Positions 46,501 to 54,403 of a stretch of 64,000 bases of DNA are shown piece after piece. Under the pieces are notes generated by a model. It was given only the letters and a program-made list of their open reading frames with translations, was not told the DNA's origin and ran no database searches. The first letter of the stretch is position 1. Every line of letters begins with the position of its first letter. The position numbers and the translations under genes are program-made. Location of the stretch: assembly GCF_002160065.1 (NCBI RefSeq), contig NZ_NFJW01000005.1:1-64000 (forward strand). The letters run 5' to 3'. Origin of the DNA: Collinsella sp. An2 (lineage in GTDB: Bacteria > Actinomycetota > Coriobacteriia > Coriobacteriales > Coriobacteriaceae).

Positions 46501-46564
46501 TCAAGAGGCGCGTCGACGGCGCAGCGTGCAGTCAAGGCGTTAAACGCTCGCCCGCCACAGATGC

Positions 46565-46716
46565 TCGACAAACTTCGGTGCAGAAATGAAACCTCGGTGC
46601 AAAAGCTGAAAATGGGTGCAGCGCCGCACGGAATCCGGGCCTCGACCGCCTACTTCCGTGCATGGCTGCACCCGATTTCCGGAATTGCACCGAGGTTTCA
46701 TTTCTGCACGCAATTT
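46565..46716. repeat. Palindromic element B, copy 2 (downstream of the AbiEi-like gene)
   Basis: 152 bp with the same outer flanks as copy 1 but with the core reversed. It begins 65 bp after the AbiEi-like stop. Its stems could terminate that gene's transcript. The gap 46501-46846 has no other recognised feature. Confidence 0.85.
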
Positions 46717-46846
46717 TCCGACCCCAGGCATCAATACGCCGCGCACGGGTCAGCTCCGGCGTCACAGCATCGCCCGCGTGCGCCTATCGCCCAGACAACA
46801 CGCGCCCTGGCGCCCAACGCTGCCGGAGCGATGCGCCAACGGCACC

Positions 46847-47053
46847 TTACTTCACGCCGTGGCCAAGCTCGTCGGCAACCTGATCGACGCCCTTCATCGC
46901 CGGGCAGCTCTTTCGCTCGGCCGAGCTGCACCGACCGGAGCACGTGCCTCCCTGGGCGCAATCCGCGCACGACCCCTTGCGACGCACGCGCACGCAGACG
47001 GCCACAAAGGCGACGGCGACCAGCGCCAGAATCACAAAGTCGATGAGGCCCAT
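46847..47053 (-). CDS. FeoB-associated Cys-rich membrane protein
   Basis: 68 residues: one N-terminal membrane helix (about 3-22), a basic stretch, then the cluster GSCADCAQGGTCSGRCSS and a last Cys near SCPAMKG. This matches the small Cys-rich proteins often placed after feoB. They may help ferrous iron transport or bind metal; the role is not settled. ATG at 47053 has GGAGGAGCCC upstream. It is 95 bp after the feoB stop with a terminator-like hairpin between, so expression is likely lower than feoB. Confidence 0.82.
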   Translation of the reverse strand: MGLIDFVILALVAVAFVAVCVRVRRKGSCADCAQGGTCSGRCSSAERKSCPAMKGVDQVADELGHGVK

Positions 47054-47094
47054 GGGCTCCTCCAATCTAGCTCGTCACCACTGTACCCAAAAAC

Positions 47095-47129
47095 GCCTCC
47101 CCGACGCGGCATGCTGCCGGCGGGGAGGC
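47095..47129 (-). terminator. Terminator/attenuator between feoB and the Cys-rich gene
   Basis: GCCTCCCCG / CGGGGAGGC-type stem followed by GUUUUUGGG on the minus strand, 20 nt beyond the feoB stop. Confidence 0.7.
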
Positions 47130-47148
47130 GGGACAGAGGGAGGCTTGT

Positions 47149-49374
47149 TTACGCTGCTGCGGCAGCAAATGCCTCGTCGTCCTTCCAGGCATCCTTCGGC
47201 ATGGGCCGGAAGAGCTGGAAGAGGATCAGCGCCGCAAAGATCACGGCCACGACGGTCCACACGCTAAAGACGCCCGTGGCAGCCAGGTAGAACTGGTTGA
47301 TCATGAGACCCACGACCCACGCGAAGGCGCACTCGTAACCGATGGCGATCGCGGTCCACTTGCCGGACTGCATCTGGGCACGGATGGTGCCCATGGCTGC
47401 AAAGCACGGGGCGCACAGCAGGTTGAAGGCGCCAAAGGCGGCGATGGCACCCACCGTGGGGAACATGCCGGCAAACGCGGTCCACAGGTTCGGGTCCGTC
47501 TCGGTGCCGTCGGCGATGTGCAGCAGCGAGCTTGCGGTCGCAACGACGTTCTCCTTGGCCACCAGGCCGGTGATGGACATGGCCGTCGCCTGCCAGGAGT
47601 CAAAGCCCAGCGGGGCAAAGATGAAGGCGATGGCGCCGCCCAGCATCGCGAGCACGGAGTAGTCGGTGAACTCCTCGGGGATGCCGGCCATATCGGGCAG
47701 GAAGCCGAAGGCGCCGTCGTACACGCCGAAGTTCGACAGGAACCACACCACGATGGTGGAGGCGAAGATGATCGTGAACGCCTTCTTGATGTAGGCAGAG
47801 ACGCGCTCCCACACGTGCAGCCACCACGACTTCAGCGACGGGAAGTGGTAGCTCGGAAGCTCCATGACAAACGGCGTCGGACGGCCGGCAAAGAGCTTCG
47901 TCTTCTTCAGCATGATGCCCGACACGATAACGGCAACCACGCCCAGGAAGTAGAACAGCGGAGAGATCCACGGCGCCTCGGCATCGCCCACAAGCGCGCC
48001 CATGAGCAGCGCGATGATGGGAAGCTTCGCGCCACACGGGATAAACGTCGTGGTCATGACCGTCATGCGGCGGTCTTTCTCGTTCTCGATCGTCTTGGTT
48101 GCGAGCACGCCCGGCACGCCGCAGCCCGTCGAGACAAGCATGGGAATGAACGACTTGCCCGAGAGGCCGAAGCGGCGGAACACGCGGTCCATGACGAAGG
48201 CGACGCGGGCCATGTAGCCGCAGTCCTCAAGGAAGGAGAGCAGCACAAAGAGGACGAACATCTGCGGAATGAAGCCGAGCACGGCGCCCACGCCCGCCAC
48301 GATGCCGTCGAGCACGAGGCTCGAGACGAGCGGGCTCGCACCGCCCGCGGTCAGCAGGCCCTCGATGGCACCGGGAATGGAGGGGAAGCTCATGCCGAAC
48401 AGCTCGAAGCCCTCGCCGAAGAGGTTGTCGTTTACCCAGTCGGTGCCGGCCGTTCCGATGGCGCCCGACGACGTGGCGATGAAGTAGACGGCGAACATCA
48501 CCACAAGGAAGATCGGCAGGCCCAGAATGCGGTTCGTGACCACGCGGTCGATCTTTTCGGACACGGACATCTTGGCAGGCGCCTTCTTGACGCACTCGTC
48601 CATGATGTGCGCGATTACCGCATAGCGCTCGCCCGTGATGATGGATTCGGCGTCGTCGTCGCAATCCTGCTCGCACTGCTTGACGAGCCGCTCGACGGTC
48701 GCCGCGCCCTCCTTGGTGAGGTTCACGAGCTTGGCGGCGTCGCGGTCGCGCTCGAACAGCTTCACAGCATAGTAGCGGCGCTTGCCCGCTGCGACGGAGG
48801 ACGGCAGCAGCGCCTCGATCTTTTCGAGCACGTCCTCGATCGCGGAGTCAAACTTGTGCTCGGGCACCCTGTCTTTGGACGCGGCTGCGCGCTTGGCCTC
48901 GGCGATGAGCTCGTCGATACCGGTGTTCTTGAGCGCCGAGATCAAAACGACCGGCGCGCCCATGCGCTTCGAAAGCGCGCGAGTGTCGATCTTGTCGCCA
49001 TTCTTCTCGACCAGGTCGGCCATGTTGAGGGCAATGACCACCGGGAGCCCCGTCTCGACCACCTGCAGCGCCAGGTACAGGTTGCGCTCCAGGTTCGTGG
49101 CATCGATGACGTCGATGACCACGTCGGGCTCGCCGCTCATGAGGTAGTCGCGGCTTACGCGCTCCTCGGGGCTATAGGGAGACAGCGAATAGATGCCGGG
49201 GAGGTCGGTGATGGTCACGCTCTTGTCGCGCGACAGCTTGGCCTCCTTCTTTTCGACCGTGACGCCGGGCCAGTTGCCCACGTAGCCGTTTTGGCCGGTA
49301 ATGAGATTGAAGAGCGTCGTCTTGCCGCAGTTGGGGTTACCCGCCAACGCGACATGAAGCGAAGATGCTGACAT
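47149..49374 (-). CDS. feoB: Ferrous iron transport protein FeoB
   Basis: 741 residues. An N-terminal GTPase domain: G1 GNPNCGKTT, G2 GNWPGVTVEKK, G3 DLPGIYSL, G4 NMAD; then a GDI-like helical domain and two Gate domains with multiple membrane helices (FIPMLVSTGCGVPG, FIPCGAKLPI). It imports Fe2+. The ATG at 49374 has GAAGGAG and places the P-loop at the normal distance; the frame continues to 49482 without family match. Two FeoA genes precede it and a Cys-rich protein follows. A terminator and two DtxR-like palindromes lie before it, suggesting its own iron-controlled promoter. Confidence 0.96.
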   Translation of the reverse strand: MSASSLHVALAGNPNCGKTTLFNLITGQNGYVGNWPGVTVEKKEAKLSRDKSVTITDLPGIYSLSPYSPEERVSRDYLMSGEPDVVIDVIDATNLERNLYLALQVVETGLPVVIALNMADLVEKNGDKIDTRALSKRMGAPVVLISALKNTGIDELIAEAKRAAASKDRVPEHKFDSAIEDVLEKIEALLPSSVAAGKRRYYAVKLFERDRDAAKLVNLTKEGAATVERLVKQCEQDCDDDAESIITGERYAVIAHIMDECVKKAPAKMSVSEKIDRVVTNRILGLPIFLVVMFAVYFIATSSGAIGTAGTDWVNDNLFGEGFELFGMSFPSIPGAIEGLLTAGGASPLVSSLVLDGIVAGVGAVLGFIPQMFVLFVLLSFLEDCGYMARVAFVMDRVFRRFGLSGKSFIPMLVSTGCGVPGVLATKTIENEKDRRMTVMTTTFIPCGAKLPIIALLMGALVGDAEAPWISPLFYFLGVVAVIVSGIMLKKTKLFAGRPTPFVMELPSYHFPSLKSWWLHVWERVSAYIKKAFTIIFASTIVVWFLSNFGVYDGAFGFLPDMAGIPEEFTDYSVLAMLGGAIAFIFAPLGFDSWQATAMSITGLVAKENVVATASSLLHIADGTETDPNLWTAFAGMFPTVGAIAAFGAFNLLCAPCFAAMGTIRAQMQSGKWTAIAIGYECAFAWVVGLMINQFYLAATGVFSVWTVVAVIFAALILFQLFRPMPKDAWKDDEAFAAAAA

Positions 49375-49463
49375 GTACTCCTTCTTCCATAGGCTTTGAA
49401 ACTTTTGCCAAGTTGCCGAGTCAGCGCGGACGATGGAGTGTGAGGCCGCACATCCGCCGGGAG

Positions 49464-49520
49464 TTTTAACCCGGGCTAACAAATGCTACTGCGTATGTGC
49501 TATTTGTTAGCTAACGCTAA
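49464..49520 (-). promoter_or_regulatory. Two DtxR/IdeR-like palindromes before feoB
   Basis: TTAGCGTTAGCTAACAAAT (49502-49520, minus strand) has the perfect core GTTAGCTAAC and matches the DtxR-box consensus at roughly 12 of 19 positions. A second dyad GTTAGCCCGGGTTAAAA lies at 49464-49480. Both are in the leader of feoB. Iron control by a DtxR-family repressor is inferred. Confidence 0.5.
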
Positions 49521-49530
49521 CTCTACCTGT

Positions 49531-49572
49531 AAAAAAAGAGGCTCCCCTGCCATCGTGCAACGGCCCAGGAGC
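49531..49572 (-). terminator. Rho-independent terminator between feoA and feoB
   Basis: GCTCCTG / CAGGGGAGC-type stem followed by seven U residues on the minus strand, 9 nt beyond the second feoA stop. Confidence 0.75.
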
Positions 49573-49580
49573 GCCCGCCA

Positions 49581-49802
49581 CTACTGGACCTCGACGATCG
49601 CGGCCTCCTCCTTGCGGATGGAGAGCTCGTAGCCGCGCACGTTGATCTCGACCGGATCGCCCAGCGGCGCAACCTTGACCACGTTGAACTTCGTACCCTT
49701 GATGAGTCCGAGGTCCATGAGGTGACGACGAAGCGCGCCCTCGCCATGCAGCTTGACGATGGTGGCAGAATCCCCCACCTTCACATCTCCCAATGTTTTC
49801 AT
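49581..49802 (-). CDS. feoA: FeoA domain protein (second copy)
   Basis: 73 residues, an SH3-like FeoA domain: MKTLGDVKVGDSATIVKL, the RRHLMDLGLIKGTKF turn and the DPVEINVRGYELSIRKEEA strand. FeoA supports FeoB-dependent iron uptake, probably by binding the FeoB cytosolic part. ATG at 49802 follows a GGGGGATGTA ribosome site; an outer frame to 49844 is rejected. It lies 57 bp after the first feoA copy. Confidence 0.92.
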   Translation of the reverse strand: MKTLGDVKVGDSATIVKLHGEGALRRHLMDLGLIKGTKFNVVKVAPLGDPVEINVRGYELSIRKEEAAIVEVQ

Positions 49803-49859
49803 TACATCCCCCTTCCCGGTGTGTCGTTTGGATACGGCGCGCAAAGGCGCGCTGGCGCC

Positions 49860-50099
49860 CTAGACCGCCATGACGTGGCTTGCGACCTTGCTGTCCAGGC
49901 CGAAGCGTGCGCCCTTGATGGTCACGATGATGTTCGAGCCGCCGGCAGCCACCACATGGACCTCGGACCCCTCGACAAAGCCCAGATTCTCCAAGTGATG
50001 TTTGATGCTCTCGCCACCGCGCACGCGCGTGACGGTGACCGTGTCGCCGCTATGTGCCAGCGACAATGGCATGGCAGGCATTCGCGGGCCTTCAGTCAT
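49860..50099 (-). CDS. feoA: FeoA domain protein (first copy)
   Basis: 79 residues from ATG 50099 (alternatives at 50105 and further out to 50168). FeoA fold with the motifs GESIKHHLENLGFVEGSEV and NIIVTIKGARFGLDSKVASH. It differs clearly from the second copy, so the pair is not a recent duplication; paired feoA genes are common in anaerobes. A TTAGCCTTGGTCAAC site and a TTCACA/TAGTTT promoter candidate precede it. Confidence 0.88.
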   Translation of the reverse strand: MTEGPRMPAMPLSLAHSGDTVTVTRVRGGESIKHHLENLGFVEGSEVHVVAAGGSNIIVTIKGARFGLDSKVASHVMAV

Positions 50100-50174
50100 T
50101 TCCATCACCCTATTCGTCGCATCCAACATGTCGAAAGCGGTTGCCGTTGGGCGAAACCGCTTGTTCACCTCAGT

Positions 50175-50225
50175 AAACTATCACGTCACATCATGCTTGT
50201 GAAGTAAAAATTAGCCTTGGTCAAC
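50175..50225 (-). promoter_or_regulatory. Promoter candidate and DtxR-like site of the feo operon
   Basis: -35 TTCACA (50198-50203), 17-bp spacer, -10 TAGTTT (50175-50180) on the minus strand. GTTGACCAAGGCTAA (50211-50225) just upstream resembles half of a DtxR box. Iron control is inferred. Confidence 0.4.
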
Positions 50226-50422
50226 AAAAAAGTTAGTCACTACGCACTTTAGCAGGGAAAACACGTACGGGCGTTGGGGCTGTGGCCTTGCCTTGTCGTG
50301 TTGGATTGCCACACGCGACGCTAACACATGCAGCGATCGGCACTTTGGGTCACCTGAGGCCTCGCTCAGTGCACGCCATGCCGCGCGCAACGGGTGCCAT
50401 GCCCCCCACGAGAGGGCTGAAA

Positions 50423-50580
50423 GAAAACTCGTTTCGTTTTTATGCAGTTAATTCCTGACTCGCCGAGTAGACCCCTGTTTTTGCACCAAAAAGGGCGCCA
50501 AAACACCAGGTAAGCACTTTATCTTACTAAAGTGTACTTCGCATATCCCGAACTAACTGCATAAAAACGAAACGAGTTTC
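50423..50580. repeat. Hairpin element A (family with internal GAGTAGA motif), copy 3
   Basis: Outer arms AACTCGTTTCGTTTTTATGC (left) and its complement ending at 50580, nearly identical to copy 1 at 18101-18247. The left inner arm holds CGCCGAGTAGACCCC (about 50461-50475); the right inner arm is degenerate (GAAGTACAC). It lies in the 612-bp gap 50100-50711 between feoA and manA, where nothing else is recognised besides a GGATTGCCACACGC word near 50302. Confidence 0.75.
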
Positions 50581-50711
50581 CTGAACGGGCGATTTCGAGC
50601 TATCGACAAGGGGCGCGGCGGCCCCGCCCTGCTTATCAACCACAAACACAGGCGGCCCCGAGGCAGTTTGCATTGCCCCGGGGCAGCCACTTGCCCGTAT
50701 GTGGTTTCGCG

Positions 50712-51656
50712 TTACAGATGCGAGGTGACGACAGTCATGGCCCCCTCGAATGCAAGCTCGTCACACGCAGAGAGCGCCAACAGGTGCGAGCCCTTCTTGA
50801 CCGGCATGCCACAGCAGGTGCCCTCGCCCTCGACCACGCTCACGCAGGTGAAGGGATAGGGCGTCGGCATGGTAAGCGCGGAGGGGCAGCCGTCCTCCCC
50901 CACGCGCACAAGCTCGACGGTGTAGCAGCTGTTGGACTCCAGCTGGGCCACCGGCGCATCGCCCAGGTCGATCGCGCCCGAGGTGGGCGGGACCTGCTCG
51001 AAATCGATGACGTCGAGCGCCTGCTGCATATGCAGCGGACGCAGCGTTCCGTCGTCCTGCTTGCGGTCGTAGTCGTAGACGCGGTAGGTCACGTCGCTCG
51101 ACTGCTGCGACTCCAGAATCACCGTACCGCCCTTGATGGCATGCACGGTACCGGGGTCGATCTGGAAGAAGTCGCCGGTCTTGATTGGCAGCTCATTGAG
51201 CAGGTCGCTCCAGCGGCCCTCCTCGACCATCTGTGCGAACTCCTCGCGAGAATGGGCGCGCTGGCCCACGATGATGCTACCGCCCTCCTCGGCCGACAGC
51301 ACGTACCAGCACTCGCGCTTGCCCAGGGAGCCGTTCTCATGTTCGGCGGCATAGGCATCATCCGGATGTACCTGGATAGAGAGGTCGTCCTTGGCGTCGA
51401 TGATCTTGATGAGCAGCGGGAAGCGGTCGCCGCCCTCGTTGCCAAAGAGCTCGCGATGGACATCCCAGAGCCACGAGAGCGTCTTGCCCGCGTACTCGCC
51501 CGACGTGATGGTGCAGTCGCCGTTGGGGTGGGCAGAAATTGCCCAGCACTCACCGACGGGGCCGTCCGGGATCTGATAGCCGAACTCGGTCTCGAGCTTG
51601 CGACCGCCCCAGATCTTCTCCTTGAAGACGGGCTCAAGCGTGATGATGGATTCCAT
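50712..51656 (-). CDS. manA: Mannose-6-phosphate isomerase, class I
   Basis: 314 residues, the short (Firmicutes-like) class I form. It interconverts mannose 6-phosphate and fructose 6-phosphate. Zinc ligands and core: LSIQVHPDDAYAAEHE (Gln and His), KRECWYVL (Glu) and GTVHAIKGG (His). ATG at 51656 has TAAGGAGCG; the longer frame to 51728 is rejected. It lies after the HPr gene, separated by a perfect 30-bp palindrome; both genes serve sugar uptake. Confidence 0.94.
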   Translation of the reverse strand: MESIITLEPVFKEKIWGGRKLETEFGYQIPDGPVGECWAISAHPNGDCTITSGEYAGKTLSWLWDVHRELFGNEGGDRFPLLIKIIDAKDDLSIQVHPDDAYAAEHENGSLGKRECWYVLSAEEGGSIIVGQRAHSREEFAQMVEEGRWSDLLNELPIKTGDFFQIDPGTVHAIKGGTVILESQQSSDVTYRVYDYDRKQDDGTLRPLHMQQALDVIDFEQVPPTSGAIDLGDAPVAQLESNSCYTVELVRVGEDGCPSALTMPTPYPFTCVSVVEGEGTCCGMPVKKGSHLLALSACDELAFEGAMTVVTSHL

Positions 51657-51767
51657 GGAAGCGCTCCTTATCGGACGAGAACGACGCGGTTGGACATCTT
51701 GAAAACGTCCTGTCCTAGGATACCGCAACGCAGCATCGCGCTACAGATACCCATGTCATTGGGACTC

Positions 51768-51830
51768 GCCATTGGGGACGGGTACATTTGGCGAATGGCA
51801 CATTCGCCAAATGTACCCGTCCCCAATGGC
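51768..51830. repeat. Perfect 30-bp inverted repeat with 3-nt loop (REP-like)
   Basis: Arms at 51768-51797 and 51801-51830 are exact complements; the arm includes CCATTGGGGACGGGTACATT. It lies 5 bp beyond the HPr stop, so the transcript would end in a very stable hairpin. The GGGGACGG word resembles the REP sequences associated with RAYT transposases in other bacteria; no RAYT gene is in the window. Confidence 0.85.
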
Positions 51831-51835
51831 AAAGG

Positions 51836-52093
51836 TTAAAGGCAGGCGGCGAGGGTGGTGCGCAGACGGACGGCAGCGTCTTCCTCTTCCGGGCCCTCGA
51901 CCGTGATATGCAGCGTATCACCCTGGCTTGCGTTCAAACTCATGAGACCCATGATGTCGGTCGCCGCGACCTCCACGCCCGATAGCGCTACGGTAATCTT
52001 GCCCTCGTAGGAGCCGGCAAAAGAGCCAATCTCGGCCACGGGGCGAGCATGCAGCCCGGCTCGGCTCTGTATTACATGGGTGAACTCGACCAT
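51836..52093 (-). CDS. ptsH: HPr phosphocarrier protein with Asp at the regulatory site
   Basis: 85 residues, the normal HPr size. It carries phosphate from Enzyme I to PTS EIIA proteins, such as the one at 4397-4867. Active His15 is in SRAGLHARPVAE. The regulatory serine (Ser46 in low-GC HPr, in KSIMGVMSLG) is replaced: the same stretch here reads ATDIMGLMSLN, with Asp46. That removes the HPr-kinase target and could mimic the phosphorylated state. ATG at 52093 has AAAGGAGGGG. It may be the general HPr or a specialised paralogue; ptsI is not in the window. Confidence 0.92.
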   Translation of the reverse strand: MVEFTHVIQSRAGLHARPVAEIGSFAGSYEGKITVALSGVEVAATDIMGLMSLNASQGDTLHITVEGPEEEDAAVRLRTTLAACL

Positions 52094-52196
52094 GGCCCCT
52101 CCTTTGGGATCGCAACCCGGAATCGGGAACGCCCCGATGCGCGGGCGTATCCGCATTGTACCGTCGCCACGCCAACGGAAGTTCCGGGCCCACAAG

Positions 52197-52231
52197 AAAA
52201 GGGGCACCGTCCTCAAGCGATGCCCCTTCTT
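52197..52231 (-). terminator. Terminator after aspS
   Basis: AAAAGGGGCA / TGCCCCTTCTT stem with a 14-nt loop, ending UUUUCUU on the minus strand; 104 nt beyond the aspS stop. Confidence 0.75.
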
Positions 52232-52334
52232 AGACAGATTGGTTGAGCGAGCGGAACAGGGTGTGACCCAGCCGCACCGCGCGGCAAGCGCCGGCAGCCA
52301 TAAGCAACACGGCCCCACTCGACGGCCCTGCCCG

Positions 52335-54116
52335 CTACATGAGGCGCAGGCCAACCTCCTTGAGCTGTGCCATGGAGACCTCGCTCGGCGCGGCGCTCAT
52401 GAGGTCGGAGCCGGACGACGTCTTGGGGAATGCCATGACGTCGCGGATGGAGTCCACGCCGGCCAGCAGCATGCACACGCGGTCCAGACCAAGCGCGAAG
52501 CCGCCCATGGGAGGCGCACCGAACTCGAGCGCGTCCATGAGGAAGCCGAACTGCGAACGTGCGCGCTCCTCGGTAAAGCCCATGAACTCGAGCATCTTGA
52601 GCTGCAGCTCGGAGTCGTGGATACGCATGCCGCCACCGCCGGCCTCGAAGCCATCCATGACGAAGTCGTAGGTGCAGCTGCCCATGGCCAGCGGATTGGT
52701 CTCCAGCAAATCGAGCTCGTCGACGTGCGGCAGCGTGAACGGCTGATGCTCGGCCTCGTAGCGCTTGGCCTCGTCGTCCCAGTGGAACAGCGGGAAGTCC
52801 ACGACCCACAGGAAGTCGTGGCCCTCACGCGGAAGCTCGAGCGCGTCGGCCATATGGCAGCGCATGCCGCCCAGAATCTCGTCGGAGGCAAGACGCGGAC
52901 CGGCGGCGAACATCACGAGGTCGCCGGGCTCGACGTCGCAGCGACGACGCAGCTCGTCCATCTCTTCGTCGGAGAAGAACTTCACAATCGGCGAGTTCAT
53001 GGAGCCGTCCTCGCGGAAGGCGATCCACGCCAGGCCCTTGGCGCCGAAGGTCTCGGCGACCTTGCCCAGCTTGTCGATCTTCGCGCGCGGCCAGGTGCCG
53101 GCGCCCTTGGCGTTCAGCGCCTTGACGACATGACCCTCGGTGTTTGCGGCGCTCGAGAACACCTTGAACTTCGACTCGCGGAACACGTCGGTCAGGTCCA
53201 CAAGATGCATGCCGTAGCGCGTGTCGGGCTTGTCGGTGCCGTAGGTGTCCATTGCATCCCAATAGGAGATGCGACGCAGCGGCGTGGGCATCTCGACGCC
53301 CATCTTGGCGAAGGCGTCCGAGAGCACGTCCTCGAGCTCGGACATGACGTCGTCCTGGTCGACGAAGCTCATCTCGATGTCCACCTGCGTGAACTCGGGC
53401 TGGCGATCGGCGCGCAGGTCCTCGTCGCGGAAGCACTTGGCCACCTGGTAGTAGCGCTCGACGCCGCCCACCATGAGCAGCTGCTTCAGGAGCTGCGGAG
53501 ACTGAGGCAGGGCGTAGAAGCTGCCCGGCTGCAGGCGGCTGGGGACGATAAAGTCGCGCGCACCCTCGGGCGTGGACTTGAAGAGGCTCGGGGTCTCGAC
53601 CTCCATGAAGGCGCGGTTGTGCAGCGCCTCGCGGATAGCGAAGGTGAAGTTGGAGCGCAGCTGCAGGCGGCTCATCATCTCGGGACGACGGATGTCCAGG
53701 TAGCGATAGCGCAGACGCGTGTCCTCGGACGTCTCGATACCGTCCTCGATCTGGAACGGAGGAGTCTTAGAGCGGTTGAGGACCTCGACGTGGTCGACGA
53801 GCACCTCGATCTCGCCGGTGGCGAGCTTGGGGTTGACCGTCTCCTCGTCGCGGGCGATCACGGTGCCGTGCACCAGGATGGGCCACTCAGGACGCATGGT
53901 CTCGGCGATCTTGAAGGCCTCGCCGCCGGAATGCTCGGGGTCGAAGGTGCACTGGGTCATGCCCGTGCGATCGCGCAGGTCGCAGAAGATCAGTCCGCCG
54001 TGGTCGCGGCGGCGCCACACCCAACCGGTGAGCTTGACCTCTTCGCCGATGTTCTCGGCGCGCAGCTCTCCTGCGGTGTGGGTGTGCATGGAATGCAAGG
54101 TGTGGGTGTCTGCCAC
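52335..54116 (-). CDS. aspS: Aspartyl-tRNA synthetase
   Basis: 593 residues, bacterial type. An N-terminal OB fold (KLTGWVWRRRDHGGLIFCDL), class II motif 2 (FRDEDLRADRQPEFTQVDIE), the GAD insertion (about 290-420) and motif 3 (GGFALGLDRVCMLLAG). It charges tRNA-Asp, possibly also tRNA-Asn depending on the genome. GTG start with AAGGGGG ten bases upstream. The 287-bp gap to the HAD gene contains direct GCGGGCT repeats but no gene. Co-oriented with HPr and manA, with a terminator between. Confidence 0.96.
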   Translation of the reverse strand: MADTHTLHSMHTHTAGELRAENIGEEVKLTGWVWRRRDHGGLIFCDLRDRTGMTQCTFDPEHSGGEAFKIAETMRPEWPILVHGTVIARDEETVNPKLATGEIEVLVDHVEVLNRSKTPPFQIEDGIETSEDTRLRYRYLDIRRPEMMSRLQLRSNFTFAIREALHNRAFMEVETPSLFKSTPEGARDFIVPSRLQPGSFYALPQSPQLLKQLLMVGGVERYYQVAKCFRDEDLRADRQPEFTQVDIEMSFVDQDDVMSELEDVLSDAFAKMGVEMPTPLRRISYWDAMDTYGTDKPDTRYGMHLVDLTDVFRESKFKVFSSAANTEGHVVKALNAKGAGTWPRAKIDKLGKVAETFGAKGLAWIAFREDGSMNSPIVKFFSDEEMDELRRRCDVEPGDLVMFAAGPRLASDEILGGMRCHMADALELPREGHDFLWVVDFPLFHWDDEAKRYEAEHQPFTLPHVDELDLLETNPLAMGSCTYDFVMDGFEAGGGGMRIHDSELQLKMLEFMGFTEERARSQFGFLMDALEFGAPPMGGFALGLDRVCMLLAGVDSIRDVMAFPKTSSGSDLMSAAPSEVSMAQLKEVGLRLM

Positions 54117-54403
54117 AGAAATCCCCCTTCATCTGTGCCGCCCCGTGCCGGAGCGGGCGGCGTCGGTACAGATCGGCCCGCCTGCGTAGACCGCACAGGC
54201 AGGCCGGGGCACACGGCCCCGCGGCGCTGCGCCCCCAGAGGTCGGCGCGTGCGCACGTGATTGTCGATAGTACCATCTGCCCGCATGTATCGCCACAAAA
54301 GCCTGTAATCTACGCCATTGTTAACGTATTGGATTGCGGGCTGCGGGCTGCGAATTGGATGAGCTTGCGGCCCTCCCGCGGACCGCGGCGCGTGCCTCAA
54401 CCT

